Position numbers and translations under genes: made by a program
Shown: positions 18,262 through 28,031 of the stretch, one piece after another
Layout of the letters: every line of letters begins with the position of its first letter
Numbering within the stretch: position 1 is the first letter of the stretch
Source of the DNA: Actibacterium lipolyticum
GTDB taxonomy: Bacteria > Pseudomonadota > Alphaproteobacteria > Rhodobacterales > Rhodobacteraceae
Direction: 5' to 3'
Length of the DNA stretch: 64,000 nt
Assembly (NCBI RefSeq): GCF_900184935.1
Contig: NZ_FXYE01000002.1
Coordinates: forward strand, 310,001-374,000
Notes under the pieces: generated by a model
Database searches by the model: none
Seen by the model: only the letters and a program-made list of their open reading frames with translations
What the model was told of the DNA's origin: nothing

Positions 18262-19962
18262 CTATGCAATGATTTCGAACTTCACCACATCGACCAAGCC
18301 GCGATCAGTGATTTTCAGCGCAGGAATCACAGGCAGCGCCAAAAATGCCAACTGCAAGAATGGCTCTTCCAAGGTCACGCCCAAACTGATCGCGGCCTTG
18401 CGAAGCTGTTTCAGGTCGCCCTCCACTTCTTCAAAGCTGTTCAGGCTCATCAACCCGGCGACAGGCAGCGCCAGTTCGGCCAAGACCTTGCCATCATTCA
18501 CCACGACAAACCCGCCTTCGATCTGGCCCAAGCGGTTCGCGGCCAATGCCATGTCATCGTAATTTGCCCCGACAACCGCGATGTTGTGATGGTCATGGCA
18601 AACGGTCGACGCGATCGCACCGCGTTGAAGCCCGAATCCTTTTACGAAACCGGTGGCGATGTTGCCGTTTTTGCCGTGCCGCTCCACCACCGCGATCTTG
18701 ACCAGATCGCGCGCAATATCAGGGCGTTTGTCACCATCAACCACGGGAATGGTTTCATGAAGGTGTTCAGTGATGATCTTGCCCGGCATAATGCCGATGA
18801 CGTCAGTATCTTCGCGGTTCGCCGTCGTCCGGAAAGAGGCCGCCGTCACAGTGGGGGCTTTCACAGAGTCGCGCGCGACGGGCGCGATAAGCTTGCGCGC
18901 GGCGAAGGCCGCATCACCCACAATCTTGCCCCCTGCGATCACTAGTGCGGCGCGACATTCTTCCAGATTTGGCAAGGCCACGATATCCGCGCGCTTGCCC
19001 GGCGCGATCTGTCCGCGATCCTTCAGGCCGAATGCCTCGGCCGCGGAAAGGCTGGCAGCGCGATATGCGGCCAGCACGGGCGTGCCCAGCGAAATCATCG
19101 TGCGGATCATGTAATCCAGATGCCCATATTCCGCGATATCCAGCGGGTTCCGGTCATCCGTACACAGGGCGATATAAGGCGATGTGCGTTCCGTAAGGAT
19201 CGGCTGCAGCGCCAGCATATCCTTAGAGACTGACCCTTCGCGGATCAGCACGCGCATGCCCTTGCGCAGCTTCTCAAGCGCCTCGTCGGCGGTTGTCGCC
19301 TCATGCTCTGTCCGGATACCAGCGGCGATATAGGCGTTCAGGTCTTTACCCGACAACAGCGGCGCGTGCCCATCGATGTGGCGCCCGCGAAACGCGTTCA
19401 GCTTGGAGATGGCTCCGGCATCTTTGAAGATCACACCGGGGTAGTTCATGAACTCGGCCAGCCCGATCACGCGCGGGTGGTCTTTCAGCGCAGCAAGCTC
19501 TTCCGCCTCGATCTGCGCGCCTGCGGTTTCCATCGCCGTCGATGGCACGCACGAGGAAAGCTGAACACGAATATCCATGACCGTGCGCGCAGACGCCTCA
19601 AGGAAGTATTCGATGCCGGGCACCCCAACCACATTGGCAATTTCGTGCGGGTCACAAATCGCCGTGGTCACCCCACGCGGGCAAACGCAGCGGTCGAATT
19701 CAAACGGCGTGACAAGCGAACTTTCGATATGCAGATGCGTGTCGATAAAGCCGGGAACCAACGTCAGCCCCGACACATCAACAATTTCGCGCCCGTCATA
19801 ATCAGCACCGATCCCGACGATGGTGTCGCCACATATGGCCACATCGCCCTCGATCATCTCTCCGGTCATCAGGTCGAAAATCTTGCCGCCGCGCAGAACC
19901 ATATCGGCGGGCATGGCACCCCTGCCCTGATCAATAAGGGTTTCTAGGTCGGGTTGGGTCAT
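18262..19962 (-). CDS. ade: Adenine deaminase
   Basis: This 566-aa amidohydrolase converts adenine to hypoxanthine for purine salvage. Metal-binding motifs include DTHLHIESS near the N-terminus and downstream GHAP and HEAT. The C-terminal domain has [12 protein letters not shown], as in the AdeC/Ade family. The start at 19962 (MTQPDLETL) follows CTGGAG; the frame runs 34 codons further upstream over non-conserved sequence. The gene is alone, flanked by tRNA-Asp and tRNA-Val genes. Length matches the family. Confidence 0.94.
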   Translation of the reverse strand: MTQPDLETLIDQGRGAMPADMVLRGGKIFDLMTGEMIEGDVAICGDTIVGIGADYDGREIVDVSGLTLVPGFIDTHLHIESSLVTPFEFDRCVCPRGVTTAICDPHEIANVVGVPGIEYFLEASARTVMDIRVQLSSCVPSTAMETAGAQIEAEELAALKDHPRVIGLAEFMNYPGVIFKDAGAISKLNAFRGRHIDGHAPLLSGKDLNAYIAAGIRTEHEATTADEALEKLRKGMRVLIREGSVSKDMLALQPILTERTSPYIALCTDDRNPLDIAEYGHLDYMIRTMISLGTPVLAAYRAASLSAAEAFGLKDRGQIAPGKRADIVALPNLEECRAALVIAGGKIVGDAAFAARKLIAPVARDSVKAPTVTAASFRTTANREDTDVIGIMPGKIITEHLHETIPVVDGDKRPDIARDLVKIAVVERHGKNGNIATGFVKGFGLQRGAIASTVCHDHHNIAVVGANYDDMALAANRLGQIEGGFVVVNDGKVLAELALPVAGLMSLNSFEEVEGDLKQLRKAAISLGVTLEEPFLQLAFLALPVIPALKITDRGLVDVVKFEIIA

Positions 19963-20040
19963 TGGGAAACTCCAGACGCTGGACAAGGAAACTGTCGCAG
20001 GCTGGGCGCGTTGGTTCAAGGGCGCAAAGTCTGCACCGCC

Positions 20041-20078
20041 AAAAACAGCCCACTGGGCAATCACATAGGTCTGTTTTT
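20041..20078 (-). terminator. Probable terminator after tRNA-Val copy 1
   Basis: On the minus strand an outer 8-bp stem (AAAAACAG / CTGTTTTT) encloses a small GCCCA/TGGGC hairpin and ends in a T-run. It lies just past the 3' end of the tRNA. Confidence 0.55.
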
Positions 20079-20086
20079 AAGGAAAG

Positions 20087-20162
<76 letters not shown>

Positions 20163-20301
20163 GGTGAGCGGGCTAATAGCGTGGTATCGGACCGGGCTGC
20201 AAGTCCAAATTTTACATCATTGTCATTTAGCCGACGTTTTTTCGCTGCGCGCCAATTCCGGCCCCGAAACTTGGCTGGCACAAAGCCCCGCGTTCAGCCC
20301 C

Positions 20302-21138
20302 CTAACGGGTTAGTTTTGCCAAAGCACGCGGGTCGCGTTTGCGGGCTTCTTCCATGAAACGAGCGATGAATTCGTCGTTAAGCCCATCGCCCTGTTTCTG
20401 AAAACGTTCCTGCATTTCAATCTGTCCACGCGGCGTGTGACCAAAGAATTCACAAACTTGCGCGATTGCGGCCGTGCGGTCGGCAACTACGTGTTCATAG
20501 TTCAGCTCTAAGCGCGGCAGCCCATATTTGGACGCGATTTTAGCGATGTCAGCGTTGGCAGGTGCGATACCCTTTAGCCGGATCATGATGTCATCATAAT
20601 TAAACTCCGGCTTGATCCCCGACCCTTTTTGTTCGCTGGTCCACTGCTTTGTTTGATCAGCGATGGAATAGGAAACAGCCTGCGCGACAAGATCGCTCCG
20701 CACTACGTGCAGCACTTTTGCCCCGCGAAACATCTTTGGAATTTTCCACCGGCACACCATTTCAAGCTGCGCGTGATTTACCTTAAACCCGAAAATTGGT
20801 GCGTCTGGTTCGCTATCGGCGGTGAATTTTATGAAGTCGGGAAAAGACGACAAGCCATTCTTTTCGCTTACCTTTTGGACAGCCGGGCCATTCAGGCTTT
20901 CGCGCAGCCCAGCGAATATACCAGTTCTGCGAAGCAGCTCTGCCGTCATGTTGGAGCCGCAACGATTGGTGAAACCTAGCATCGCCAGATCACAATCAAA
21001 CGCCGGGCGCGGTTCGTCCCAACGAACCTTTTTGCCAAAGCATTCAACAATCATCTTTTCATGAATACTTTTCGACCTCAGCACTTTTGATACCTCTTCA
21101 ACAATCACACGGTCTGCCAGCGGAACGCAGGCGTTCAA
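20302..21138 (-). CDS. Stf0-like sulfotransferase
   Basis: This 278-aa protein has a PAPS 5'-phosphosulfate-binding loop-like motif (GFTNRCGSNMTAELLRRTG, residues about 55-73) and a later 3'-phosphate-binding-like segment (KVLHVVRSDLVAQAVSYS), the two hallmarks of PAPS-dependent sulfotransferases. Overall it looks like the Stf0 family, which sulfates small molecules or carbohydrates. The acceptor is unknown. The gene stands alone between two identical tRNA-Val genes, and its base use looks more AT-rich than its neighbours, so horizontal acquisition is possible. The start at 21138 has no strong ribosome-binding site; nearby in-frame starts are possible. Confidence 0.72.
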   Translation of the reverse strand: MNACVPLADRVIVEEVSKVLRSKSIHEKMIVECFGKKVRWDEPRPAFDCDLAMLGFTNRCGSNMTAELLRRTGIFAGLRESLNGPAVQKVSEKNGLSSFPDFIKFTADSEPDAPIFGFKVNHAQLEMVCRWKIPKMFRGAKVLHVVRSDLVAQAVSYSIADQTKQWTSEQKGSGIKPEFNYDDIMIRLKGIAPANADIAKIASKYGLPRLELNYEHVVADRTAAIAQVCEFFGHTPRGQIEMQERFQKQGDGLNDEFIARFMEEARKRDPRALAKLTR

Positions 21139-21291
21139 GCTCAGCTACTACACGAAAATCAGCGCTGTAAAGCTGTGTCCGCTTTACCGTTGCGCCTGGG
21201 CATCGCGCCGCCCGATGATAAGGCAAATAGATCAGGTAAAGCCAAAGCACCCACCAAACCAGTAAGTCGGATTATCATCAACGGGGCAAGG

Positions 21292-21367
<76 letters not shown>

Positions 21368-21386
21368 GACACGAGGGGTAATAGCG

Positions 21387-21743
21387 TTACTCCGTCGGGT
21401 CTGCAAGCGGGGTTTCAGCCGCGTCTACTGCTTTCGACGAACGGCGGATGCGGGTGATCAGAACTTCGCCATTTGCCAGCTCTTTCTTGCGATTGATGAT
21501 CACCTTGCCAAGTGGCTGCAGGTTCATCGGCTCTTCGTCAGACAGGGCTTGCCCCAAAACGGCCAGCGTGGCTTCGACCACCGGCTTCACGTCTTTCTTT
21601 TTCATCCCCGACGCCGTGACCACACGCTCAATCAGTTCTTTTTTGCGAAGCGCTTCGGGCTTTTCAACCGCTGCTTCCTCTACCTGTTCGACCTCTGGTT
21701 CTGCTTTGTCTGCGCGACTGCGGGTCGTTGTTGTTTTTGCCAT
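21387..21743 (-). CDS. HU/IHF-like DNA-binding protein
   Basis: This is a 118-aa protein. A charged N-terminal tail (MAKTTTTRSRADKAEPEVEQ and following) precedes an HU-type fold: KKELIERVVTASGMKKKDVKPVVEATLAVLG followed by the beta-arm region NLQPLGKVIINRKKELANGE. The usual proline-tipped DNA-binding arm is only partly recognisable, so this is a divergent nucleoid protein rather than canonical HU. The start at 21743 follows AAGGA. It lies downstream of lon on the same strand, separated by the lon terminator. Confidence 0.78.
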   Translation of the reverse strand: MAKTTTTRSRADKAEPEVEQVEEAAVEKPEALRKKELIERVVTASGMKKKDVKPVVEATLAVLGQALSDEEPMNLQPLGKVIINRKKELANGEVLITRIRRSSKAVDAAETPLADPTE

Positions 21744-21854
21744 TATCGTTATTCCTTGCGGGTTATTCGGGTCAGCATACCCGGTCAACGCGCCGGGTGC
21801 AGGGGAAAAATTCGGCGTTCGCCCAATGGCCCCACCATAGAGCAGCACAGAAAA

Positions 21855-21880
21855 AAGGCGCGCTTTTTCAAGCGCGCCTT
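21855..21880 (-). terminator. Intrinsic terminator of lon
   Basis: An 11-bp stem (AAGGCGCGCTT / AAGCGCGCCTT) with a 4-base loop is followed by a T6 run on the minus strand. T-rich sequence also flanks it on the plus side. Confidence 0.88.
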
Positions 21881-21899
21881 CGTTTTTCTGATCCGTCGC

Positions 21900-24308
21900 T
21901 TAGTGCGCGGTGGCCGCTGGGGCCTGACCTTTGGCCGCCAGCGCAGCTTGGGCTGCTGCCTCTTCGGCGGCCTCGTCCCATTCGATGGGTTCGGGCTGGC
22001 GAACCAACGCTTGGGCCAGAACTTCGCGAACATGCGAAACTGGGATGATTTTCAGCCCTTCTTTCACATTGTCCGGGATTTCCCGCAGGTCTTTTTCATT
22101 CTCTTCCGGAATGAACACCGTCTTGATCCCGCCGCGCAGGGCTGCCAGCAGCTTTTCCTTCAGCCCACCAATGGCCAGCACATTACCGCGCAACGTAACC
22201 TCGCCCGTCATGGCGATGTCTTTGCGCACTGGAATGCCCGTCAGTACCGACACGATGGATGTCACCATTCCAACACCGGCACTTGGCCCGTCCTTCGGGG
22301 TTGCCCCTTCGGGAACGTGGACGTGAATGTCGACCTTTTCGAACTTCGGCGGCTTCACCCCAATTTCGGGCGAGATGGAGCGCACAAAGCTGGAGGCCGC
22401 GTCGATGGATTCCTTCATCACATCGCCAAGCTTACCAGTTGTCTTCATCCGGCCCTTACCGGGCAGCATAAGCGCCTCGATCGACAGCAGGTCACCGCCA
22501 ACACTTGTCCAAGCCAAGCCGGTTACAACACCAACTTGATCGTCCTTTTCGGCCAGACCATAGCGGAACCGTTTGACGCCCAAGAATTCTTCAAGGTTGT
22601 CATCCGTCACCACAACATGTTCTTCGTCTTTCTTGACGATTTTGGTCACGGCTTTCCGGGCCAGCTTTGCCAATTCGCGCTCAAGGTTCCGCACGCCCGC
22701 TTCGCGGGTATATGTGCGGATAATCTCGTTCAGGGCCTCATCAGAAACCTCAAACTCGCCCTTGCGCAGGCCGTGGTTTTTAACCTGCTTGGCAATCAAG
22801 TGCTGACGCGCGATTTCGCGCTTTTCGTCTTCGGTGTACCCAGCCAGCGAAATGATCTCCATCCGGTCCAAAAGCGGGCCCGGCATGTTGTAAGAGTTCG
22901 CAGTGGTCAGGAACATCACGTCCGAGAGGTCATATTCAACCTCTAGGTAGTGATCCACGAAGGTGGAGTTCTGTTCCGGGTCCAACACCTCAAGCATTGC
23001 CGATGCAGGGTCACCACGGAAATCTTGGCCCATCTTGTCGATCTCATCGAGAAGGATAAGCGGATTCGTAGTTTTCGCCTTTTTCAGCGCCTGAATGATC
23101 TTACCGGGCATAGAGCCGATATAGGTCCGGCGGTGGCCGCGGATTTCCGATTCGTCGCGCACACCACCCAGAGAGATGCGGATAAATTCGCGCCCCGTTG
23201 CCTTGGCAACAGATTTCCCAAGCGAGGTTTTACCAACACCGGGAGGGCCAACGAGGCACATGATCGGCCCCTTCAGCTTTTTGCTGCGCTGTTGAACGGC
23301 AAGATATTCGACGATGCGTTCCTTGACCTTTTCAAGGCCATAGTGATCGGCATCCAGCACGTCCTGCGCGCGGCCCAGATCCTTCTTCACGCGGGATTTT
23401 ACGCCCCACGGGATCGAAAGCATCCAGTCCAGATAGTTGCGCACAACCGTTGCTTCGGCCGACATCGGAGACATCGACTTCAGCTTCTTGATTTCGCCGT
23501 CCGCCTTTTCACGGGCTTCTTTGCTTAGCTTGGCTGCGGCGACGCGCTCTTCCAGCTCGGCAATCTCGTTCTGGCCTTCGTCACCATCGCCAAGTTCCTT
23601 CTGAATGGCCTTCATCTGCTCATTCAAATAGTACTCGCGCTGGGTACGCTCCATCTGCGACTTCACGCGGGTCTTGATCTTCTTCTCGACCTGAAGAACG
23701 GACATTTCGCCCTGCATCAAGCCATAGATTTTCTCAAGCCGGTCCGCGACAGACAGGGTTTCCAGAAGTTCTTGTTTTTGATCAACTTCGATGCCCAGAT
23801 GCCCAGCAACAAGATCGGCCAGTTTGGCCGCTTCGCGGGTTTCGGCAACCGTGCTCAGCGCTTCTTCGGGGATGTTCTTTTTGACCTTGGCGTAACGCTC
23901 AAATTCCTTCGAAACGGACCGAACAAGCGCCTCTAGCGTGTCATCATCGCCGGGGATCTCTTCCAAGCTTTCAGCGTTGGCTTCGAAGAAGTCTTCGTTT
24001 TCCAGAAACTCGGTGATGCGCACACGGGCACGGCCTTCGACAAGCACCTTAACTGTGCCGTCGGGCAGCTTCAGAAGTTGCAGCACATTCGCCAGAACAC
24101 CGGCGCGGTAAATGCCATCGGTTGTTGGGTCGTCCACCGACGGGTCAATCTGGCTGGACAGCAGAATTTGCTTGTCATCCGCCATCACCTCTTCCAGCGC
24201 ACGCACCGATTTCTCACGCCCCACGAAAAGCGGAACGATCATGTGGGGGAAAACCACAATATCGCGCAGCGGCAGGACGGGGTAGGATTGACTGAGTTGC
24301 TCGTGCAT
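21900..24308 (-). CDS. lon: ATP-dependent endopeptidase La
   Basis: This is an 802-aa cytoplasmic protease for misfolded and regulatory proteins. It has an N-terminal LON substrate domain (YPVLPLRDIVVFPHMIVPLF), a coiled-coil region, an AAA module with Walker A GPPGVGKTS and Walker B ILLDEIDKM, and an S16 proteolytic domain with the Ser-Lys dyad (DGPSAGVGM and GIKTVFIP). The start at 24308 follows AAGGAAAGAGA; the frame extends 14 codons upstream. A heat-shock-type promoter lies about 80 bases upstream. The tail ends in an Ala-rich stretch. Confidence 0.97.
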   Translation of the reverse strand: MHEQLSQSYPVLPLRDIVVFPHMIVPLFVGREKSVRALEEVMADDKQILLSSQIDPSVDDPTTDGIYRAGVLANVLQLLKLPDGTVKVLVEGRARVRITEFLENEDFFEANAESLEEIPGDDDTLEALVRSVSKEFERYAKVKKNIPEEALSTVAETREAAKLADLVAGHLGIEVDQKQELLETLSVADRLEKIYGLMQGEMSVLQVEKKIKTRVKSQMERTQREYYLNEQMKAIQKELGDGDEGQNEIAELEERVAAAKLSKEAREKADGEIKKLKSMSPMSAEATVVRNYLDWMLSIPWGVKSRVKKDLGRAQDVLDADHYGLEKVKERIVEYLAVQQRSKKLKGPIMCLVGPPGVGKTSLGKSVAKATGREFIRISLGGVRDESEIRGHRRTYIGSMPGKIIQALKKAKTTNPLILLDEIDKMGQDFRGDPASAMLEVLDPEQNSTFVDHYLEVEYDLSDVMFLTTANSYNMPGPLLDRMEIISLAGYTEDEKREIARQHLIAKQVKNHGLRKGEFEVSDEALNEIIRTYTREAGVRNLERELAKLARKAVTKIVKKDEEHVVVTDDNLEEFLGVKRFRYGLAEKDDQVGVVTGLAWTSVGGDLLSIEALMLPGKGRMKTTGKLGDVMKESIDAASSFVRSISPEIGVKPPKFEKVDIHVHVPEGATPKDGPSAGVGMVTSIVSVLTGIPVRKDIAMTGEVTLRGNVLAIGGLKEKLLAALRGGIKTVFIPEENEKDLREIPDNVKEGLKIIPVSHVREVLAQALVRQPEPIEWDEAAEEAAAQAALAAKGQAPAATAH

Positions 24309-24386
24309 TCTCTTTCCTTGGTTATTGGCAAAAGGACACTGGTCCCGCATGGCGGCAACCGCTGGTCCTTTCCTGTCATGGTATCA

Positions 24387-24416
24387 ATATTTGGGGGGTC
24401 ACCCCGACATTTCAAC
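24387..24416 (-). promoter_or_regulatory. Sigma-32 (RpoH)-type heat-shock promoter for lon
   Basis: On the minus strand GTTGAAA (24410-24416) and CCCCAAAT (24389-24396) are spaced 13 bases apart. This is close to the sigma-32 consensus CTTGAAA - N11-16 - CCCCATNT. It lies about 80 bases before the lon start. The rest of the 24309-24626 gap holds AT-rich promoter-like sequence for the divergent gene and no other recognisable element. Confidence 0.62.
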
Positions 24417-24626
24417 CAGTGCCTGTTTCCAGCTTGCCGCATAGTCTGCCCGCTCTACTTTTAGACGGCAAGGCATGATCTGAGTTTAAATAGGATAAAA
24501 TGCGGCGATTGCACGACAAAAGCTTACGCATGGGAAAGCCGCGAATTCGAGCATTTCGTGCCCCATTTTCTCCATTTTCCACGTCTAGTTGTAGGGGCCA
24601 ATAACAAGTATGGTTAAAGCCCTAGA

Positions 24627-25484
24627 ATGACTTCACTAACCAGGCGGATCTACCGCGAACGCCGCCGGCTGGGAATCCTTATGGTTCTGTCAGCAATAGC
24701 GGGTTACCTTTTCTTCATGTCGGACCCACGGGTTACTTACGGCATACCTGCGCCTTTGCTGGCCAGCCTATCCTTTGCGGTTGGTTTGGGCTTGGTCGCG
24801 CTGTCCGTCAGTATTTTGCTTCCTGACTATAGGTTTGCATTCGAAATCATCGGGATTGTATTGCTGATTTACGCGCTTATCAGCGTGAAGTTTCCGATAC
24901 TAACCAGTGCGCAATCGGGTTTCCCCCTTCTTAATATCTTCATCTTCCTGATCGTGCTGAAGGTTTCCTTTCATCTGATTTACGGCAATTGGTCCGATAA
25001 TCTGCTTGTGCTGGATACTCAGGTCGATCGTTCAGTAACCGTAACGGATGTTGATCAACTTGACCTGTGGGAGACGTTCTTTCCCGACCCCAACAACGTT
25101 GGCTATTACCACGATGAGACGACAGAAAAGATTTCGCTCGTCAGCGGTCAGGCCAATACTTTTCACGTGCTTAACCGTTTTAAAAACGGTCACTTCCAAG
25201 AGATGATGATGCAGTTTGATCATGTCAAACCCACATGGTCTTACCGTTACCGTTACGAAGTGATCGGCGCGCCAGAACTGAAACGCGACCGCCTGCGCAG
25301 CTGCACTGTTTCGCTTGAACCGCGCGACAATCGCACTGCTGTTCACATTCGGTGGGAACGCCCGAACTATGCCGTGCGCAAGGCCTTTATGCATTGGGTC
25401 GATGACTGGGCGGGTCGTCGGTTGGATAAAATGGTGCACAGGGCCGACGTTTTGCACCGGCCCAACACCAACATTCAGGTTTAA
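24627..25484 (+). CDS. Uncharacterised membrane-anchored protein
   Basis: This 285-aa protein is not assigned to a family. The N-terminal half has about four hydrophobic segments (LGILMVLSAIAGYLFFM, LLASLSFAVGLGLVALSVSI, FAFEIIGIVLLIYALISV and LLNIFIFLIVLKVSFHLIY). The C-terminal 160 residues are soluble and rich in beta-type sequence (FHVLNRFKNGHFQEMMMQFD, SYRYRYEVIGAPELKRDR). It is divergent from lon and convergent with tgt, so it is probably monocistronic. No signal or catalytic motif is evident. Its function is unknown. Confidence 0.7.
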   Translation: MTSLTRRIYRERRRLGILMVLSAIAGYLFFMSDPRVTYGIPAPLLASLSFAVGLGLVALSVSILLPDYRFAFEIIGIVLLIYALISVKFPILTSAQSGFPLLNIFIFLIVLKVSFHLIYGNWSDNLLVLDTQVDRSVTVTDVDQLDLWETFFPDPNNVGYYHDETTEKISLVSGQANTFHVLNRFKNGHFQEMMMQFDHVKPTWSYRYRYEVIGAPELKRDRLRSCTVSLEPRDNRTAVHIRWERPNYAVRKAFMHWVDDWAGRRLDKMVHRADVLHRPNTNIQV

Positions 25485-25503
25485 CCCCCGCTGCGCACTG
25501 CGC

Positions 25504-26634
25504 TTACAGTTGCTCGATGTCCCCGTCTGCGCGGCCTGCGTGAAAGGCTTTCTCGAAAGCGTCGAAACGATTTTCGGCAATGGCGCTGCGCAGGCCTGCC
25601 ATCAGTTCCTGATAATAGTGCAGGTTGTGCCACGTCAGCAGCATAGAGCTGATGATTTCCTGCGCGCGGAACACGTGATGCAGATAGGCACGGGAATAGT
25701 TGCTGCATGCGGGGCATGTGCAATGTTCATCCAACGGGCGCGGATCATCCTGATGGCGCGCGTTCTTGATGTTCACGACACCGCGGCGGGTAAACACCTG
25801 CCCCGTCCGACCTGAACGGGACGGAAGCACGCAGTCCATCATATCGATCCCGCGCTTGACGGCCCCAACGATATCGTCGGGCTTGCCCACCCCCATCAGG
25901 TAACGCGGCTTGTCAGTCGGTAGCATGTCGGGGGCATAGTCCAACACGCTGAACATGTTTTCCTGCCCTTCGCCCACGGCAAGGCCGCCAACCGCATATC
26001 CATCAAACCCAATGGCGCGCAGTTTTTCGGCGCTTTCTTCGCGCTGGTCGCGGTAAACACTGCCCTGCTGGATGCCGAACAAAGCATAACCGGGGCGATC
26101 CCCGAACGCTTCTTTTGAACGATCCGCCCACCGCATCGACATCCGCATGCTTTCCAGCGCCACTTTCTCTTCGGCGGGGAACGGCGTGCATTCGTCGAAA
26201 CACATCACAATGTCCGAACCCAGCAGCTTTTGAATTTCCATGCTGCGCTCGGGCGTCAGAGTGTGGCGCGATCCGTCGATGTGGCTGCGAAAGGTTACGC
26301 CCTTTTCGTTCATTTTGCGCAGGTCAGACAGGCTCATCACCTGAAAGCCGCCGCTGTCAGTCAGGATCGGCTTGTCCCAGTTCATAAACTTGTGCAGCCC
26401 ACCCAGCCGGTCAATCCGTTCTGCGGTGGGGCGCAGCATCAGGTGATAGGTGTTGCCCAGCAAGATATCGGCACCGGTGGCGGCCACACTTTCGGGCATC
26501 ATCGCCTTAACTGTCGCGGCGGTGCCCACGGGCATGAACGCCGGGGTGCGAATTTCGCCACGCGGGGTCGAAATAACACCGGTGCGGGCTTTCCCGTCGG
26601 TAGCCTGAAGATCAAAGTTGAAACGCGGCGCCAT
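25504..26634 (-). CDS. tgt: tRNA-guanine (queuine) transglycosylase
   Basis: This 376-aa enzyme exchanges guanine for preQ1 at the wobble position of GUN-anticodon tRNAs, including the tRNA-Asp encoded in this window. The catalytic aspartates are in [12 protein letters not shown] and in [15 protein letters not shown]. The zinc site [16 protein letters not shown] is near the C-terminus. The start at 26634 (MAPRFNFDL) follows AGGAAAAG. Alternatives up to 26730 add unconserved residues. Confidence 0.96.
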   Translation of the reverse strand: MAPRFNFDLQATDGKARTGVISTPRGEIRTPAFMPVGTAATVKAMMPESVAATGADILLGNTYHLMLRPTAERIDRLGGLHKFMNWDKPILTDSGGFQVMSLSDLRKMNEKGVTFRSHIDGSRHTLTPERSMEIQKLLGSDIVMCFDECTPFPAEEKVALESMRMSMRWADRSKEAFGDRPGYALFGIQQGSVYRDQREESAEKLRAIGFDGYAVGGLAVGEGQENMFSVLDYAPDMLPTDKPRYLMGVGKPDDIVGAVKRGIDMMDCVLPSRSGRTGQVFTRRGVVNIKNARHQDDPRPLDEHCTCPACSNYSRAYLHHVFRAQEIISSMLLTWHNLHYYQELMAGLRSAIAENRFDAFEKAFHAGRADGDIEQL

Positions 26635-26834
26635 ATCTTTTCCTGCAAGCATCGAACACGAATGCGCTGGTATAGGCGATTCCACGGGAAATCCAAGAAG
26701 GGGCGCAACCGACGCAGCGGGAAAGCCCAAGGATCAGATAATTCCTGCCCACTGTGCGATCACTCTTTGGCGCGGCACTGGACGAAGTCGGGGTTAATCC
26801 TTATATCTTCGCTCAAGTTTATACAGAGAGCCGC

Positions 26835-27197
26835 ATGACCCAACCAAGTGAACAGCTTGAGGGCGCCCCCCTCATCAAACCGTCGACCACCGACCACCCG
26901 CTGTATGACAGCGTGGTCGAAGCATGCCGGACGGTATATGACCCTGAAATTCCAGTGAATATCTATGATCTGGGCCTCGTCTACACGATCGAAATCGACG
27001 GTGAAAACGCGGTTAAGGTCATGATGACCCTTACTGCGCCGGGTTGCCCTGTTGCCGGTGAAATGCCCGGTTGGTTGGCCGAAGCGATCGAACCATTGGC
27101 TGGCGTAAAGCAGGTTGATGTTGAAATCACTTGGGATCCGCCCTGGGGCATGGAAATGATGAGCGATGAGGCACGTCTGGAACTGGGCTTTATGTAA
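26835..27197 (+). CDS. MIP18/DUF59 family Fe-S assembly protein (SufT-like)
   Basis: This 120-aa protein has the DUF59 core: VVEACRTVYDPEIPVNIYDLGLVYTIEI, then LTAPGCPVAGEMPGWL with the conserved cysteine, and DPPWGMEMMSDEARLELG. Such proteins help mature Fe-S proteins and usually sit at the end of suf operons. Here a sufA-like gene follows about 1.6 kb downstream on the same strand, after two unrelated genes. The start at 26835 begins at MTQPSEQ. Confidence 0.9.
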   Translation: MTQPSEQLEGAPLIKPSTTDHPLYDSVVEACRTVYDPEIPVNIYDLGLVYTIEIDGENAVKVMMTLTAPGCPVAGEMPGWLAEAIEPLAGVKQVDVEITWDPPWGMEMMSDEARLELGFM

Positions 27198-27284
27198 GCC
27201 CGGCCCCAAGCTGTTGTTTTTAGCTTGCCTTTCCTTCGGCCTGCTTGCGAAAGTCCTTGCGACTTTCCAATGCGAGGCACGATC

Positions 27285-27917
27285 TTGAAAGCTGCGGTTC
27301 TTACAGGTGACATCATCGGCTCTACCAAGGGCGCGCGTGATGCGTTGGAGGCGACATTCCGCATCCTTTCGGACGCTTGCGATGAACTGGAACCGTGGCA
27401 TGGCGCGCCGTTGCGCCTGACGCGGTATCGCGGCGATGGCTGGCAATGCCTTTTGCCGCGCCCCTCACTTGCCCTGCGCAGCTGCCTTTACCTTTTCGCG
27501 CGTCTAAGGGCACAGGACGGCGCACTGCCCACCCGTATTTCGGTTGGCCTTGGCGACATATCCTTTCCCGGCACGGCCGATCTGTCAGATGCAAATGGCC
27601 CCGCATTTCATAATGCCGGGCACGGGCTTGATACGATGTCACGCGGGCGGCGCTTGGTCATTGATCCTGTCGACGCCCCTGCCCTGGCACCTGCTGTTTT
27701 CGTATTATGCGACGCAATCGCCCAAGGCTGGTCACAGCCACAGGCCGAGGCGCTTTTACGCTCTCTGCTGCCCAAACCAGCAACCCAATCCGATATCGCA
27801 AGCAGCCTTGGCATTCGTCAGCAAAGCGTGGCGGACCGGCTGGATGCCGCACAGTTTTGGGCGGTTAGCGAAGCCATTCAAGAATTTGAGGCCACTTTTA
27901 CGGCGCCCAACACCTAA
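27285..27917 (+). CDS. SatD-like family protein
   Basis: This is a protein of about 210 aa with the N-terminal signature LKAAVLTGDIIGSTKGARDA, typical of SatD-like proteins, and a C-terminal helix-turn-helix-like part (ATQSDIASSLGIRQQSVADR). I favour a TTG start at 27285, with GAGG seven bases upstream. An ATG at 27270 lies in frame but has no ribosome-binding site. It is paired with the following DUF3307 membrane protein, a recurrent neighbour, suggesting they act together. The function of the family is not established. Confidence 0.7.
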   Translation: MKAAVLTGDIIGSTKGARDALEATFRILSDACDELEPWHGAPLRLTRYRGDGWQCLLPRPSLALRSCLYLFARLRAQDGALPTRISVGLGDISFPGTADLSDANGPAFHNAGHGLDTMSRGRRLVIDPVDAPALAPAVFVLCDAIAQGWSQPQAEALLRSLLPKPATQSDIASSLGIRQQSVADRLDAAQFWAVSEAIQEFEATFTAPNT

Positions 27918-28031
27918 CAGGCCACTGACCCTGTTAACCCAATTACAGGCCTGAAGGCCGAAAAACAGGACCATTCGCCTGTTCCCGACAAAACAGGCCC
28001 TAAACCCTGACACGGAAAGGCAACGCCCCTA

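Noticed and set aside
21549-22946. 465-aa plus-strand open frame
   Set aside because: It lies antisense to lon and the HU-like gene; no recognisable domain or ribosome-binding site.
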